From CABZJG01 sp902512685 (GTDB lineage Bacteria > Pseudomonadota > Alphaproteobacteria > Rhodobacterales > Rhodobacteraceae), in the NCBI GenBank assembly GCA_051201605.1, contig CP179201.1, forward strand, positions 806,001-870,000: a stretch of 64,000 nt of DNA. Direction: 5' to 3'. The position numbers and the translations under genes were made by a program. The notes beneath the pieces were generated by a model. The model saw only the letters and a list, made by a program, of their open reading frames with translations, was not told where the DNA came from and did no database searches. Shown in pieces: positions 51,376-60,609 of the stretch (the first letter of the stretch is position 1; each line of letters starts with the position of its first letter).

Positions 51376-53343
51376 CTATATCATTATATTTACGATTGTA
51401 TCATCGTCGTTTGATTTTCCAACTGTCTCAGTACTATCTGCCTTTTCAACACTTTGCCCAGGCTTGCTGGTTTGAGACTTTGGGTTTTCACCAGAATTTT
51501 CACTGTTTGCGTTCGAGCTTGAGTTTTGACTGGAGTTATAGGCACTTTCGAACGAATTTGAAGAACTGCATGTCACAGAGGCAACACGTTGGCCAGCGGC
51601 TTCAATACTGGAAACAAGTTTAGCTTCTGCATCGCCAATAAGAGAGGCTGTAGCTTGGCGCTCTGCATTAATTCGTATATCCAAACCTTTAACCCCGTGG
51701 GCAAACGTAACGTTTACTTTTCCCAAAGAATCTGGGGATAAGGTAAAAGTTAATCTCTGCTGGCCTCGCGCTAGTGCGGATAACATGCTTTTTGACAAGT
51801 TTGAAACCCAACCACGCGAGTTTATATCAAGTTGACTATCCACCCATTTTTCAAGAATTTCGAGAGAAGGAGAATTTGACCCGCTTGCTGTTGAACTGTT
51901 TGCTTGTACTGTCAGAGGCCGTGGAGCCAAGATTTCCACCGAGGCCTGTTCAAATTTAACTTCGCTTGCCGCATTTCTTGATGATTGGGATTTATTTGAA
52001 GAGCCTATTGCTTCGGTAAATGATGCTGTTACCTTGCTAACTGCAAAACTCGTCTTGTCGCGACCTTTAAGAGAACTCTTCGTGCTCCTCATTTCCGGGG
52101 ACCGCAGGCGAAAGGCATCGTCAGAGAATGCTTTGTACTTTTGGGGATCAGATATGACATTTAGCGTAGGTTGGCGTTCTTCAAGAACGGGTTTTTGATC
52201 TGCGTTTTCCGATCCCTTAATAATCGTCGTATTCTTGATATTTTTTTCATTAGGGGATTTGATAACCGCATCAAATTTGGATTTATTTCCATTCCCAAGC
52301 GATATTTTCTTAGCTGTCTGTTCCGAGGTCTGTCCTACATTCTGATTGCCATCAGTTTTCATTGCCGAAGGCGCTTTTTCTGACTTTTCTGTTTTCAGAT
52401 TTTTTCTTTCCTGAGTAGAAAAGGAGATTGTTTGTTTACCATGGATATCGCCCCGATCAACCAAAGGCCTTTTGGGTTCACTTTCAGTGGCCGTTTGTGA
52501 TAAAGCTATTTTATCCACAAGATTTCTGTCCGTGACCGTATTTTTTGGTTGGGCATCTCCTATAACTTGCTTTTCTTTAACTGTTGCAGGAAGAGAAGAG
52601 AGCTTAACAATTTTTTCCTCAGAGGTTGAGGTATCAGTCGCTTCAGTAAGTTCGTCTTGCACACCAGCGCTATGTTCTAAAGAGATAGATAGTTCAAGCT
52701 TTTCAGAACTCCCAGGTTTAGCCAGAAGCTCAATTGGAAAGTCACTTTTTGCAAAAGTGAGCTGCAGTTTTTCATTTGGATAGGCTGCATTAGCTGTTCT
52801 TGAATGTTCAGGTAAATTTAGAGGTGTTGCTTCAACCCTATTCTCTTGGATGAGTTCTCCCGGATTAGGTTCTAGAGTTGAGCTAGAACCCAAGTGGATT
52901 TCACTTTCATTGGTTTTTATGATTTGCTTTTTAAAATCTGCGATAAGAGATAAAAAGTCGTGAACTTCTTTATTATTTTCCACGACAGAATTTTCATGTG
53001 CAACGGATAGAGATATGTTTTTTCCACCTTGCGATTCAAATTCAGCAATTAAATTTTCTAACCCTCCAAATTCCAGCGCGCCTTCAATAAGCAAATCGCT
53101 TTGCTCTAATGCATTAGCGTTATTTAGCTTAGCAACGAGCTTGGTAAGCTTTTCGGATTTCTGGGTATCTTCTGAAAGAGGAGAATCTAATATCTTCCCC
53201 TTTTTATTTTTTTGTCCAAGGGGTCCCGTTAGGATACTTGAAAAATCTTTACCGAGCTCCGATTCTTCACACGAATTAGTGCCACTAAAAGAAGTGGAAA
53301 CTGATTTATTCAGTTCAATCAAAGGTATGTTTGCCAGACTCAT
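51376..53343 (-). CDS. fliK: Flagellar hook-length control protein FliK
   Basis: The protein has 655 residues, mostly serine-, lysine- and glutamate-rich, low in hydrophobics and probably extended, as expected for the molecular ruler part. The C-terminal domain (about 500-590) shows the FliK pattern LTFTLSPDSLGKVNVTFAHGVKGLDIRINAERQATASLIGDAEAKLVSSIEAAG. It measures hook length and triggers the FlhB switch. It is the first gene of the operon behind the sigma-54 site at 53379. The length is above average for the family. Confidence 0.92.
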   Translation of the reverse strand: MSLANIPLIELNKSVSTSFSGTNSCEESELGKDFSSILTGPLGQKNKKGKILDSPLSEDTQKSEKLTKLVAKLNNANALEQSDLLIEGALEFGGLENLIAEFESQGGKNISLSVAHENSVVENNKEVHDFLSLIADFKKQIIKTNESEIHLGSSSTLEPNPGELIQENRVEATPLNLPEHSRTANAAYPNEKLQLTFAKSDFPIELLAKPGSSEKLELSISLEHSAGVQDELTEATDTSTSEEKIVKLSSLPATVKEKQVIGDAQPKNTVTDRNLVDKIALSQTATESEPKRPLVDRGDIHGKQTISFSTQERKNLKTEKSEKAPSAMKTDGNQNVGQTSEQTAKKISLGNGNKSKFDAVIKSPNEKNIKNTTIIKGSENADQKPVLEERQPTLNVISDPQKYKAFSDDAFRLRSPEMRSTKSSLKGRDKTSFAVSKVTASFTEAIGSSNKSQSSRNAASEVKFEQASVEILAPRPLTVQANSSTASGSNSPSLEILEKWVDSQLDINSRGWVSNLSKSMLSALARGQQRLTFTLSPDSLGKVNVTFAHGVKGLDIRINAERQATASLIGDAEAKLVSSIEAAGQRVASVTCSSSNSFESAYNSSQNSSSNANSENSGENPKSQTSKPGQSVEKADSTETVGKSNDDDTIVNIMI

Positions 53344-53378
53344 TTCGATGCTGCCTTCACCAACTCATAAATAAAGAC

Positions 53379-53394
53379 TGCAAGTAATATGCCA
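53379..53394 (-). promoter_or_regulatory. Sigma-54 promoter of the fliKLMNOPQR-flhB operon
   Basis: On the minus strand TGGCATATTACTTGCA gives GG (53392-53393) and GC (53380-53381) exactly 10 nt apart. It lies in the 118-bp gap between fliJ and fliK, 36 bp before the fliK start. Confidence 0.9.
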
Positions 53395-53461
53395 TCTTTT
53401 GGGAGGATTTAGATAAATATGGTAGAATAGCATCCCAAATATTTAGCGCAAATAAGTGCTT

Positions 53462-53881
53462 TCATGGTAGTTTGGGTTGCTGAAAGGTTGCCTTTTTTTC
53501 TAACTCTTTCTCAGCATCTCTTTGCAAAAGTGTATTTGCTTCAGAAATCAAACGTTCAATTTTTTTCCTTTTCAAATCATCCTTCTTCGTGATTAGGTAT
53601 AAGTTCTGAATTTCTTTCTGGATAAATTCAACCCTAGCTTTCAGTATTTTCATTTGATCTGCGAGTTTAGACGAATACCATCTATCTGCTCGCAATTGAG
53701 AAGGTGTATCATAAGAATACTCGGAAGAATTTTCTTGCAATTCTCGAACTCGATCAACCATTTCTTCCAACTCAGCGAGTTGGTCCTTTTGACTAATGAG
53801 CTCGGACCTTAGCTTAATAGAGGAAGCCATATTCTTTCTTGAAATTTTCTCAAGAACTGACTTTTTCCTCCCAGGCTGCAC
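53462..53881 (-). CDS. fliJ: Flagellar export protein FliJ-like
   Basis: A 139-residue, highly charged, helical protein that forms a coiled coil over most of its length (SELISQKDQLAELEEMVDRVRELQENS and AKVEFIQKEIQNLYLITKKDDLKRKKIERL). This is the layout of FliJ, the stalk of the export ATPase. It begins right after the fliI stop. The assignment rests mainly on order and architecture since FliJ sequences are poorly conserved. Confidence 0.82.
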   Translation of the reverse strand: MQPGRKKSVLEKISRKNMASSIKLRSELISQKDQLAELEEMVDRVRELQENSSEYSYDTPSQLRADRWYSSKLADQMKILKARVEFIQKEIQNLYLITKKDDLKRKKIERLISEANTLLQRDAEKELEKKATFQQPKLP

Positions 53882-55216
53882 TTAAACCTCCCTTAGAAGG
53901 TTTCTCATAGCTGAAACAGCATCTTCAAATGAAACTACTTCAGTTGGTTTTTGTTTTAGAAATTCAACAATATCTGGCCATTTTTTATAGGCAATATCAA
54001 GGTCCTTGTCTTGGCCTGGAGCATAGCCGCCCATTAAAATTAAATCTTTGTTTTCGTTATATACACTTATCAGCTTTTTGAGTTTATTTGCCAACTCAAT
54101 TTGCTCTGCACTTGCAACATTTACCATAACACGACTGATTGAATGAGATATATCTATGGCTGGGTAGATACCTAGGTTGGCATATTCTCTGTTCAATACC
54201 ACATGCCCATCCAAAATAGCCCGAGCAGTATCGACAACCGGATCATTTGCGTCATCTCCGTCTGCCAAAACAGTGTAAATGCCGGTTATTGATCCCTTAC
54301 ATTTCTCAGTGCCCATACCAGCGCGTTCTATTAGACCAGAAATAAGTGCATTTACTGAAGCTGGATATCCCTTTGAAGTTGGTAATTCGCCCAAAGCGAG
54401 GCCTATTTCCCGACGCGCATGCGCTACACGTGTTAAAGAGTCCATAATTAACAGTACATTTTTACCTTGATCACGAAAATACTCGGCTATCGCCGTTGCC
54501 CGATTTGCGCCTCTTATCCTTAAAAGCGGGGACCGATCTGCTGGCACAGCGACTGCGCATAGTTTTTCACGAGTTTTCTTGTCAAAGACATTATCAATAA
54601 ATTCCAAAACTTCCCGAGATCTCTCACCAATGAGGCCAACAACTATGACATCTGCTTCACTGTGTTTTGTAATCATGCTGAGCAATACAGATTTACCAAC
54701 TCCAGATCCGGCAACAATCCCGACGCGTTGACCTTTTGCAATCGATAGCAGTCCGTTAATGGATTTGACGCCGACATCCAAAGCAGAAGAAATATGGCGA
54801 CGCTCTAAAGGATTGATTAATGTTCCATGTAATGGCCATTCATGCGGAGCATGTGGTTGGGGACGCCCATCCAAAGGGCTTCCCATGGCATCAAAAACAC
54901 GTCCTAATAGTTTGTCTCCCACCTCTATGGACTGGCCTTCCTCAACTAGAGTAACTCGATCCCCTGCACGGATTCCCGCGGCCAAGTCGAAGACAACCAG
55001 CTGGTTTAAGCCATCCTTAAAACTGATGACTTCTGCAAATACATCTGTATTTGAGCCAGTTTCGATTTTGCAAATAGATCCCACACGGGCAGGAAAGCCA
55101 TCGCAATGTGCAGTTAAGCCATCAAATTTGAGGACTTTTCCTGACATTTTTGAGCGCTTTGAGGAATCCAGCTTTCTATCTAAATCACGCAAAATTTCGC
55201 TGGTAAAATCAGACAT
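53882..55216 (-). CDS. fliI: Flagellum-specific ATPase FliI
   Basis: A 444-residue F1-beta-like ATPase with Walker A (GSGVGKSVLL, about residues 169-178), GLIGERSREVLEF, Walker B (LLIMDSLTRVAHARREIGLALGELPTSKGYPASV) and the family's YTVLADGDDANDPVVDTARAILDGHVVLNR. It powers unloading of export substrates. Its start is 3 bp after fliH. Length and motifs are normal. Confidence 0.96.
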   Translation of the reverse strand: MSDFTSEILRDLDRKLDSSKRSKMSGKVLKFDGLTAHCDGFPARVGSICKIETGSNTDVFAEVISFKDGLNQLVVFDLAAGIRAGDRVTLVEEGQSIEVGDKLLGRVFDAMGSPLDGRPQPHAPHEWPLHGTLINPLERRHISSALDVGVKSINGLLSIAKGQRVGIVAGSGVGKSVLLSMITKHSEADVIVVGLIGERSREVLEFIDNVFDKKTREKLCAVAVPADRSPLLRIRGANRATAIAEYFRDQGKNVLLIMDSLTRVAHARREIGLALGELPTSKGYPASVNALISGLIERAGMGTEKCKGSITGIYTVLADGDDANDPVVDTARAILDGHVVLNREYANLGIYPAIDISHSISRVMVNVASAEQIELANKLKKLISVYNENKDLILMGGYAPGQDKDLDIAYKKWPDIVEFLKQKPTEVVSFEDAVSAMRNLLREV

Positions 55217-55219
55217 TCT

Positions 55220-56065
55220 TCACCTATTTTCATGATCAGAAAATGGGGTATCACGTATTTCAACGCCGCCGACTTTCACAATGACGTCCCCTCGATTGAG
55301 AGTGTCATCACTTTTAATATCTACACCTTGAAAAAGCTCTTCAAATTCTCCGAAAGACTGCAGCGTCTTTAAGTCCTCTGAATTAAATGAAACCCTTTTT
55401 TCATTTGAAAGGGACTTGATTTGATCAAGTTGTTTTTCGACATGCTTCAAAAAGCCCGTAGCATCGCTTTCAATGGCCAAGCCGCATCTCTCACTTGAGA
55501 GAGCATAAACTGTATCGAGGACTTTGGATGAAATGTCATCAAAATCGAAACAAGAATCATTCTGAAGTCTCTCGGAAATTGATTTAAGGACGTTAAGGTG
55601 CTCTATACGCTGTTCCTCTAGTTCGCTTAATGCAGCTGCGCGCCCGGCAGAAAAGCCTTCTTCGTAAGCTTCTGTATTTTGATCGGGCTCGATAATCTCG
55701 GCATTATCCCCATCCTTTTCTGTGGGTTCATGTAGTGATTCTAGTATTTCCTCAGCCGTGTCTTTGGGCGCGCCTTCTTCTTCTTGAGGCGCCTCGGTAT
55801 CAACGAGTTCAGGATCACTTTCTTTTGCATTAGTGACGTCTTTTTGATCTAATTCAGGGGTGGAAAGTCGCTCTCCACTTAAATCTTCAATGGTAATTTT
55901 TTCCCGAACAAACTGGGTGATAGACTTACGTACAAATGTTTGGTTATCAGGAGTTGTCTTCTTTTCGGATACAAAGCCTGCCGATAAAGCGGACTTTATT
56001 GCATCCGCAACTCGGGTGTGCTTATCCGTATCTAGAGTGGAAAATTTACTGTGCGCCTGGCTCAT
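55220..56065 (-). CDS. fliH: Flagellar assembly protein FliH
   Basis: The protein has 281 residues. The N-terminal half is acidic and variable; from about 130 it shows the helical FliH/YscL-type part (AYEEGFSAGRAAALSELEEQRIEHLNVLKSISERL) and ends in NRGDVIVKVGGVEIRD, like the FliH C-terminus (GD--V----G-IDG). It regulates FliI and links it to the C-ring. It lies 2 bp downstream of fliG. Confidence 0.88.
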   Translation of the reverse strand: MSQAHSKFSTLDTDKHTRVADAIKSALSAGFVSEKKTTPDNQTFVRKSITQFVREKITIEDLSGERLSTPELDQKDVTNAKESDPELVDTEAPQEEEGAPKDTAEEILESLHEPTEKDGDNAEIIEPDQNTEAYEEGFSAGRAAALSELEEQRIEHLNVLKSISERLQNDSCFDFDDISSKVLDTVYALSSERCGLAIESDATGFLKHVEKQLDQIKSLSNEKRVSFNSEDLKTLQSFGEFEELFQGVDIKSDDTLNRGDVIVKVGGVEIRDTPFSDHENR

Positions 56066-56067
56066 AA

Positions 56068-57096
56068 CTATACCATTTCATCGCCGCCACGACCTGCCAG
56101 AACGATTGTTCCTTCGTCAGACATTTTACGTGCAACTGCAATGATGCGTTTTTGAGCATTTTGAACTTCGGTGAGGCGAATTGGTCCCAATGCTTCCATT
56201 TCATCTTGAATGTTGGCAGCGGCGCGGGTTGACATGCAGCCAAACAGTTTTTCGCGCAGCACTTCGTCTGCACCTTTTAGCGAGAGGATGAGGTCTTCTG
56301 ATTCAGTGCTTCTCAACAGGGTTTGCAGAGAACGATCATCTGACATGCCAAGGTTTTCAAAGGTGAACATGTTGTCTTGAATGGCCTGCATCAAGTCTTT
56401 ATCAACTTTCTTCACATCCGTGAGGATACGTTTTTCCATGGCCTCTTTTGTAAAGTTCATGATTTTGGCTGCGGCCTTAACGCCTCCAACTTGTGATGAA
56501 CGTAAACTCGTATTGGCTTTGAATTTACGCTGCATTACCTTTTCTAGTTCTTTTAGTGCTTCTGGATCGACCATTTCCAATGTTGCAATCCGCGTAATGA
56601 CTTCAGATTGTAAATTTATGTCCAAAAGGCCGAGCACGTCAGAAGCCAAGCCATAATCAAGATATGAAATTATCAGCGCAACGATTTGAGGATGCTCATC
56701 TTGCACCAATTCAGCAATTGAACGTGCATCCATCCAATCCAAAATTTCAATGGGTCGTTCACTGCTTGCAGGCGTGATACGGCTTAATACTGATTGCGCT
56801 TTATCATCTCCAAGGGCTTTATTAAGGACGTTTCTAATATAATTTCCTGCTCCCATGCCAATGCTTGTTTGTTTTTTAATAATTTCCAAAAATTCGTCTA
56901 ATACGGAATTCACCGTTTCTTGATCGGCGGTTTGCACCGAATACATTGCAGTACCGAGGTGCTGAACTTCCCGGGGGGAAAGGTTTTTTAAAACTTCTGC
57001 TGCCTCATCCTCACCAAGCAACATCATTAAAATGGCAGACTTTTGAGTGCCTGTCAGTTCAATCTGTTCCGCGTCATCTATAGCTGCTTCTGCCAT
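56068..57096 (-). CDS. fliG: Flagellar motor switch protein FliG
   Basis: A 342-residue protein with the N-terminal FliF-binding part (LTGTQKSAILMMLLGEDEAAEVLKNLSPREVQHLG), the middle EHPQIVALIISYL motif and the C-terminal torque-generating domain. The latter has DDRSLQTLLRSTESEDLILSLKGADEVLREKLFGCMSTRAAANIQDEME with the charged residues that interact with MotA. The length is normal. Confidence 0.96.
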   Translation of the reverse strand: MAEAAIDDAEQIELTGTQKSAILMMLLGEDEAAEVLKNLSPREVQHLGTAMYSVQTADQETVNSVLDEFLEIIKKQTSIGMGAGNYIRNVLNKALGDDKAQSVLSRITPASSERPIEILDWMDARSIAELVQDEHPQIVALIISYLDYGLASDVLGLLDINLQSEVITRIATLEMVDPEALKELEKVMQRKFKANTSLRSSQVGGVKAAAKIMNFTKEAMEKRILTDVKKVDKDLMQAIQDNMFTFENLGMSDDRSLQTLLRSTESEDLILSLKGADEVLREKLFGCMSTRAAANIQDEMEALGPIRLTEVQNAQKRIIAVARKMSDEGTIVLAGRGGDEMV

Positions 57097-57111
57097 CTGT
57101 TCTTACCTTTA

Positions 57112-58926
57112 CTATATCACATCAAGGTCGTCTTGCATCATTGCTTTGAAAACGTTTGAAACCCTGCCTGCTTCATCTGATACCATCATCCGGATCAAAG
57201 CCACTTTATCATCGTATGAGTTTGCCGTATCCAGCATCTCGGCCGAAATGGTGGCCTTTTTGGGTTTAAGTTTGGCCTTGAGATCCTCCAAGGATTGCCC
57301 TTCCTCAAGTTCCATGTTTTCTAAATCTTCTAAACTTGCCTCGGCGAATGATGCTTTAAGCGAATCTTGCGAAGGCGTCAGTAGACGAGATAGCAAAGGT
57401 CGAATAACAGCTAGAGACACAACTGTTATAATCAATAGCATCAAAGATTTGTTCGCCAAGTCTTTAAGCCATACCTCTTCGTACCATTTGGTTTCGATGC
57501 CGTCGATTATTTTTGTCACGAAGGGCCGGGTAGTGATGATTACTTTATCGCCACGTTCTGGGGTGAGCCCAAGTGCGCTAGAGACTAAATCTTGAATTTC
57601 GGTTTTCTCTACATCGCTTATTTTGAGTGTTTGGACTTCTCCATTAGCGTCAACAGTGGTCTGTTCCCGGAGTAATACAGCGACGGTTATTTTTTGAATT
57701 GTTGCTGAAGGCATCTTTTTAGTTGATATTTGCCTGCTAACTTCAAAATTTTGAACTTCACTACTCGAACGAAGTTTGGTTTCGCTAAATTCCTGAGACT
57801 GTTGTGACGAAGTGTTTGAATTATCGGGCGCATATGTGCCGACAGTTTTGTCTTTATTGGCTTCTTCAGATGTAGCAGGATCAGTGGTTGCAGCTGCACC
57901 TTGATCTACCGTTTCAAAAGTACTCGCACTGGGCGGTTGGTTGCTAATAGCTCCAGGAATACCTCCTGATTTACCCATTACTTCTTCATCGCGGCTTATT
58001 TGTTGGCTTAACAAAACAGTGTCATTTGGAAGAACGCGGTCTTCAGTAACTTCTATTGAAGTGAAATCAATTTCAATATTGACCTGAGATGAAACATTGC
58101 CAGGTCCGACAATTGGTGTCAGAAGGCGCTCTACTCTAGAACGATAGATATTTTCTATACGCATGCGATATTGAAATTGAAGTTCTGATGCTGTTGAAGC
58201 TGGATCTTCTATGGCATTTGATAATAGACGGCCAGACTGGTCTACTATAGAAACTTTGTTTTTCCCCAAATTAGGAACAGAAGACGACACAAGGTTGACT
58301 ATCGCCTCTACTTGTTGCGAATTTAATGCACGGCCAGCGCCCAATTCAACAAACACCGAGGCACTTGGTTCTTGGGAATTTCTTGCAAATGCAGATCTTT
58401 CGGGAATTGCTAAATGTACTCTAGCATTTGAAATTGTTTCTATTTCCCCAATAGATCGAGCAAGTTCGTACTCTAATGATTGCTTGATCTTCAAGTTTTC
58501 CAAAGACCTGCTTGTGCCCATTGGCATATTGTCAAGAGTGCCATATCCCTCTGCTGCTTGCATAGGGATTCCTTGGGCTGCTAGATTGAGCTTAGCGGTA
58601 TGATAATCATTGACTGGAACAGTTAATTCCCCAGTAGCAGGGTCAATTTGAACATCCATCCCACTGTTTTTCAAAGCATCAAAAACACGTGACTTTTCAC
58701 TTTCACTTAGGGATGCAAAAAGGGTTGTACGATCAGGTGTTTGTAAAGTTGTAAATATAATTATACCCAGTATTGCAACTATCGCCGCAGCTATACTCGG
58801 TAGCGCCCTTTGAATACCTGGTTGCCGATAAAAATTATTGGCTTGCCGAAATGATGAACCAACTGTGGAAATTAAACCAGTTTGTTGTGGGACCACGTTT
58901 ACCGCATTTGTAGATGTATCAGACAT
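57112..58926 (-). CDS. fliF: Flagellar MS-ring protein FliF
   Basis: A 604-residue protein with a membrane helix near residues 45-62 (SIAAAIVAILGIIIFTTL), YscJ-like ring-building motifs (FASLSESEKSRVFDALKNSGMDVQIDPATGELTVPVNDYHTAKLNLAAQGIP and LEYELARSIGEIETISNARVHLAIPE), a serine/threonine-rich middle and a second membrane helix near 460. The C-terminus (LEDLKAKLKPKKATISAEMLDTANSYDDKVALIRMMVSDEAGRVSNVFKAMM) binds FliG. It starts 19 bp after fliE. Confidence 0.96.
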   Translation of the reverse strand: MSDTSTNAVNVVPQQTGLISTVGSSFRQANNFYRQPGIQRALPSIAAAIVAILGIIIFTTLQTPDRTTLFASLSESEKSRVFDALKNSGMDVQIDPATGELTVPVNDYHTAKLNLAAQGIPMQAAEGYGTLDNMPMGTSRSLENLKIKQSLEYELARSIGEIETISNARVHLAIPERSAFARNSQEPSASVFVELGAGRALNSQQVEAIVNLVSSSVPNLGKNKVSIVDQSGRLLSNAIEDPASTASELQFQYRMRIENIYRSRVERLLTPIVGPGNVSSQVNIEIDFTSIEVTEDRVLPNDTVLLSQQISRDEEVMGKSGGIPGAISNQPPSASTFETVDQGAAATTDPATSEEANKDKTVGTYAPDNSNTSSQQSQEFSETKLRSSSEVQNFEVSRQISTKKMPSATIQKITVAVLLREQTTVDANGEVQTLKISDVEKTEIQDLVSSALGLTPERGDKVIITTRPFVTKIIDGIETKWYEEVWLKDLANKSLMLLIITVVSLAVIRPLLSRLLTPSQDSLKASFAEASLEDLENMELEEGQSLEDLKAKLKPKKATISAEMLDTANSYDDKVALIRMMVSDEAGRVSNVFKAMMQDDLDVI

Positions 58927-58945
58927 ATTTTCATTTTTCCCCTGA

Positions 58946-59287
58946 TTAAACAGGCATATTCATTATTTCTTTGTAGGCACTAAGTGCCTTGTTTCTGACA
59001 TTCAAAGTGAGTTGAAAGCCAAGCGAGGAAATTTGTTGATCGATCATTACCTTTGATAAATCTTGCTCCCGGCCGAGTTCATAGTCACGAACAGATTGTG
59101 CGGCTTGGTTTTGTGCATCCGCTACGGAATTTAGCGATTGCTCTAAACGATCTGCAAAGGCAAAGGATGCAGATTTTGCATCACTTCCGCTATCTAGCTT
59201 TTGTTTTATCGCGTCACTTTTGCTTACAGCTGCATCATGTGATGATTGAATTGCTTGCAAACTACTCACGCCTGAAATTCCTGACAT
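58946..59287 (-). CDS. fliE: Flagellar hook-basal body protein FliE
   Basis: A 113-residue protein with the family end motif KVMIDQQISSLGFQLTLNVRNKALSAYKEIMNMPV. It connects the MS ring with the rod and is an early export substrate. Its gene lies 11 bp after fleT and 19 bp before fliF. Confidence 0.94.
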   Translation of the reverse strand: MSGISGVSSLQAIQSSHDAAVSKSDAIKQKLDSGSDAKSASFAFADRLEQSLNSVADAQNQAAQSVRDYELGREQDLSKVMIDQQISSLGFQLTLNVRNKALSAYKEIMNMPV

Positions 59288-59298
59288 CTTCCCCCCTC

Positions 59299-60453
59299 CT
59301 AAACTTGTGAAACCAAATTGTTTTCTGGTTGATCGTCCAAAACAGGAGCATCAATCATTATATCTTGCAGGCCAATCAAGCAGTTGCTTCTTAGGACATT
59401 CGCTCGTTGGATTACATTTTCCAACTCGCGAACGTTGCCAGGCCAGGAATAATCACGCAGCCTTTTAAGTGCTTCGCCGGATATAATCGGAAAATCTTCA
59501 ACATCAGTTTGATGCCTTACCAAAAGCTCTGCTGCTATTGGAACAATATCATCTGATCTCTCGCGCAGGGCATGGGTTGCCAGCGGGAAAACATTCAGAC
59601 GAAAATACAAGTCTTCTCTAAAGTTCCCGCGCCTAATTTCATGCGGAATATTGCGGTTTGAAGTTGCCAAAGTTCTTACATCCACAGGAATTGATTTTGA
59701 ATCACCCAGGGGCACAACCGACTTTTCCTGTAAAACGCGCAGTAGTTTAGCCTGTAGGGGCATCGACATTTCCGAGATTTCATCCAGAAGGAGTGTTCCT
59801 CCATCTGCAGCTTTGAAAATTCCATCGCTAGCAGTGGATGCGCCCGTAAACGCGCCTTTTTTGTGCCCAAAAAGAAGGGCTTCAAGCATGTTTTCAGGTA
59901 TTGCGGCGCAGTTGATTGCCACAAAGGGCTTGTCACAACGTGGAGAGTTTTTGTGAATATACTGAGCAAGTACTTCTTTGCCGCTACCCGTGGGTCCATT
60001 AATAAAAACATTCACATTAGATTTTGAAACTTTTCGCGCCAGAGTTAGCAACTCAATAGAAGTTTTATCAGACGCAATTGTACTTTCACCTTGAGTTATG
60101 AAGCTGACGATCAGGTTCAATAAAAATGCCTTTTCTAGGCTGTCTTTCACAGGTGGGATAGCGATGCGGAGCAGCGCCCCGTTCATAGACCGCTCAATTT
60201 TTAATTCGCCCGCATCTTCTTCAATTATAACAATAGACTTGGCGCTTCTTTTTTTAACAAGTTCTACAACACTTTTAAGACCACCAACTTTTTTTTCAAA
60301 AGCGGCACTTAATATAGCTTTAACTTTTTCAGCAGGTCTATCTATGCTTTCCTTGGCATCAGAATGCTCAACCGTACTACACTGGTAGTTCTGAAGTATA
60401 TTCAGTATTTCTTTTCCAGCCGCAAATTCTGTGGCCTGTAGCGAGTAAAGCAT
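59299..60453 (-). CDS. fleT: Sigma-54 activator FleT-like, without DNA-binding domain
   Basis: A 384-residue protein. The first 120 residues are a receiver-like but degenerate domain. The AAA+ part follows with Walker A (GPTGSGKE), GAFTGA, Walker B (LLLDEIS) and WPGNVRELENVI. After this it ends within about 30 residues, so the usual C-terminal helix-turn-helix is missing. In Rhodobacter sphaeroides Fla1, FleT (encoded upstream of fliE) acts in a complex with FleQ and does not bind DNA itself; the present protein fits this in domains and gene order. AAGGAG precedes the start. It heads the fleT-fliEFGHIJ operon. Confidence 0.87.
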   Translation of the reverse strand: MLYSLQATEFAAGKEILNILQNYQCSTVEHSDAKESIDRPAEKVKAILSAAFEKKVGGLKSVVELVKKRSAKSIVIIEEDAGELKIERSMNGALLRIAIPPVKDSLEKAFLLNLIVSFITQGESTIASDKTSIELLTLARKVSKSNVNVFINGPTGSGKEVLAQYIHKNSPRCDKPFVAINCAAIPENMLEALLFGHKKGAFTGASTASDGIFKAADGGTLLLDEISEMSMPLQAKLLRVLQEKSVVPLGDSKSIPVDVRTLATSNRNIPHEIRRGNFREDLYFRLNVFPLATHALRERSDDIVPIAAELLVRHQTDVEDFPIISGEALKRLRDYSWPGNVRELENVIQRANVLRSNCLIGLQDIMIDAPVLDDQPENNLVSQV

Positions 60454-60477
60454 TTTTATCTCCTTCAGAAATTAACA

Positions 60478-60493
60478 GGCAAAATGCATGCCA
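60478..60493 (-). promoter_or_regulatory. Sigma-54 promoter of the fleT-fliEFGHIJ operon
   Basis: On the minus strand TGGCATGCATTTTGCC has GG (60491-60492) and GC (60479-60480) 10 nt apart. It lies 25 bp before the fleT start, giving a leader of about 14 nt that holds the ribosome-binding site. Confidence 0.88.
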
Positions 60494-60609
60494 TAATTTT
60501 GAAGAATTTTTTGAAGTAATGAATTTTGTCAGTATTTATTCTGGATAAATGTTTAAAATGATGCAAAAACGGGTACATACAAAAGCAATTTCAAAAATAT
60601 GGACGTTCT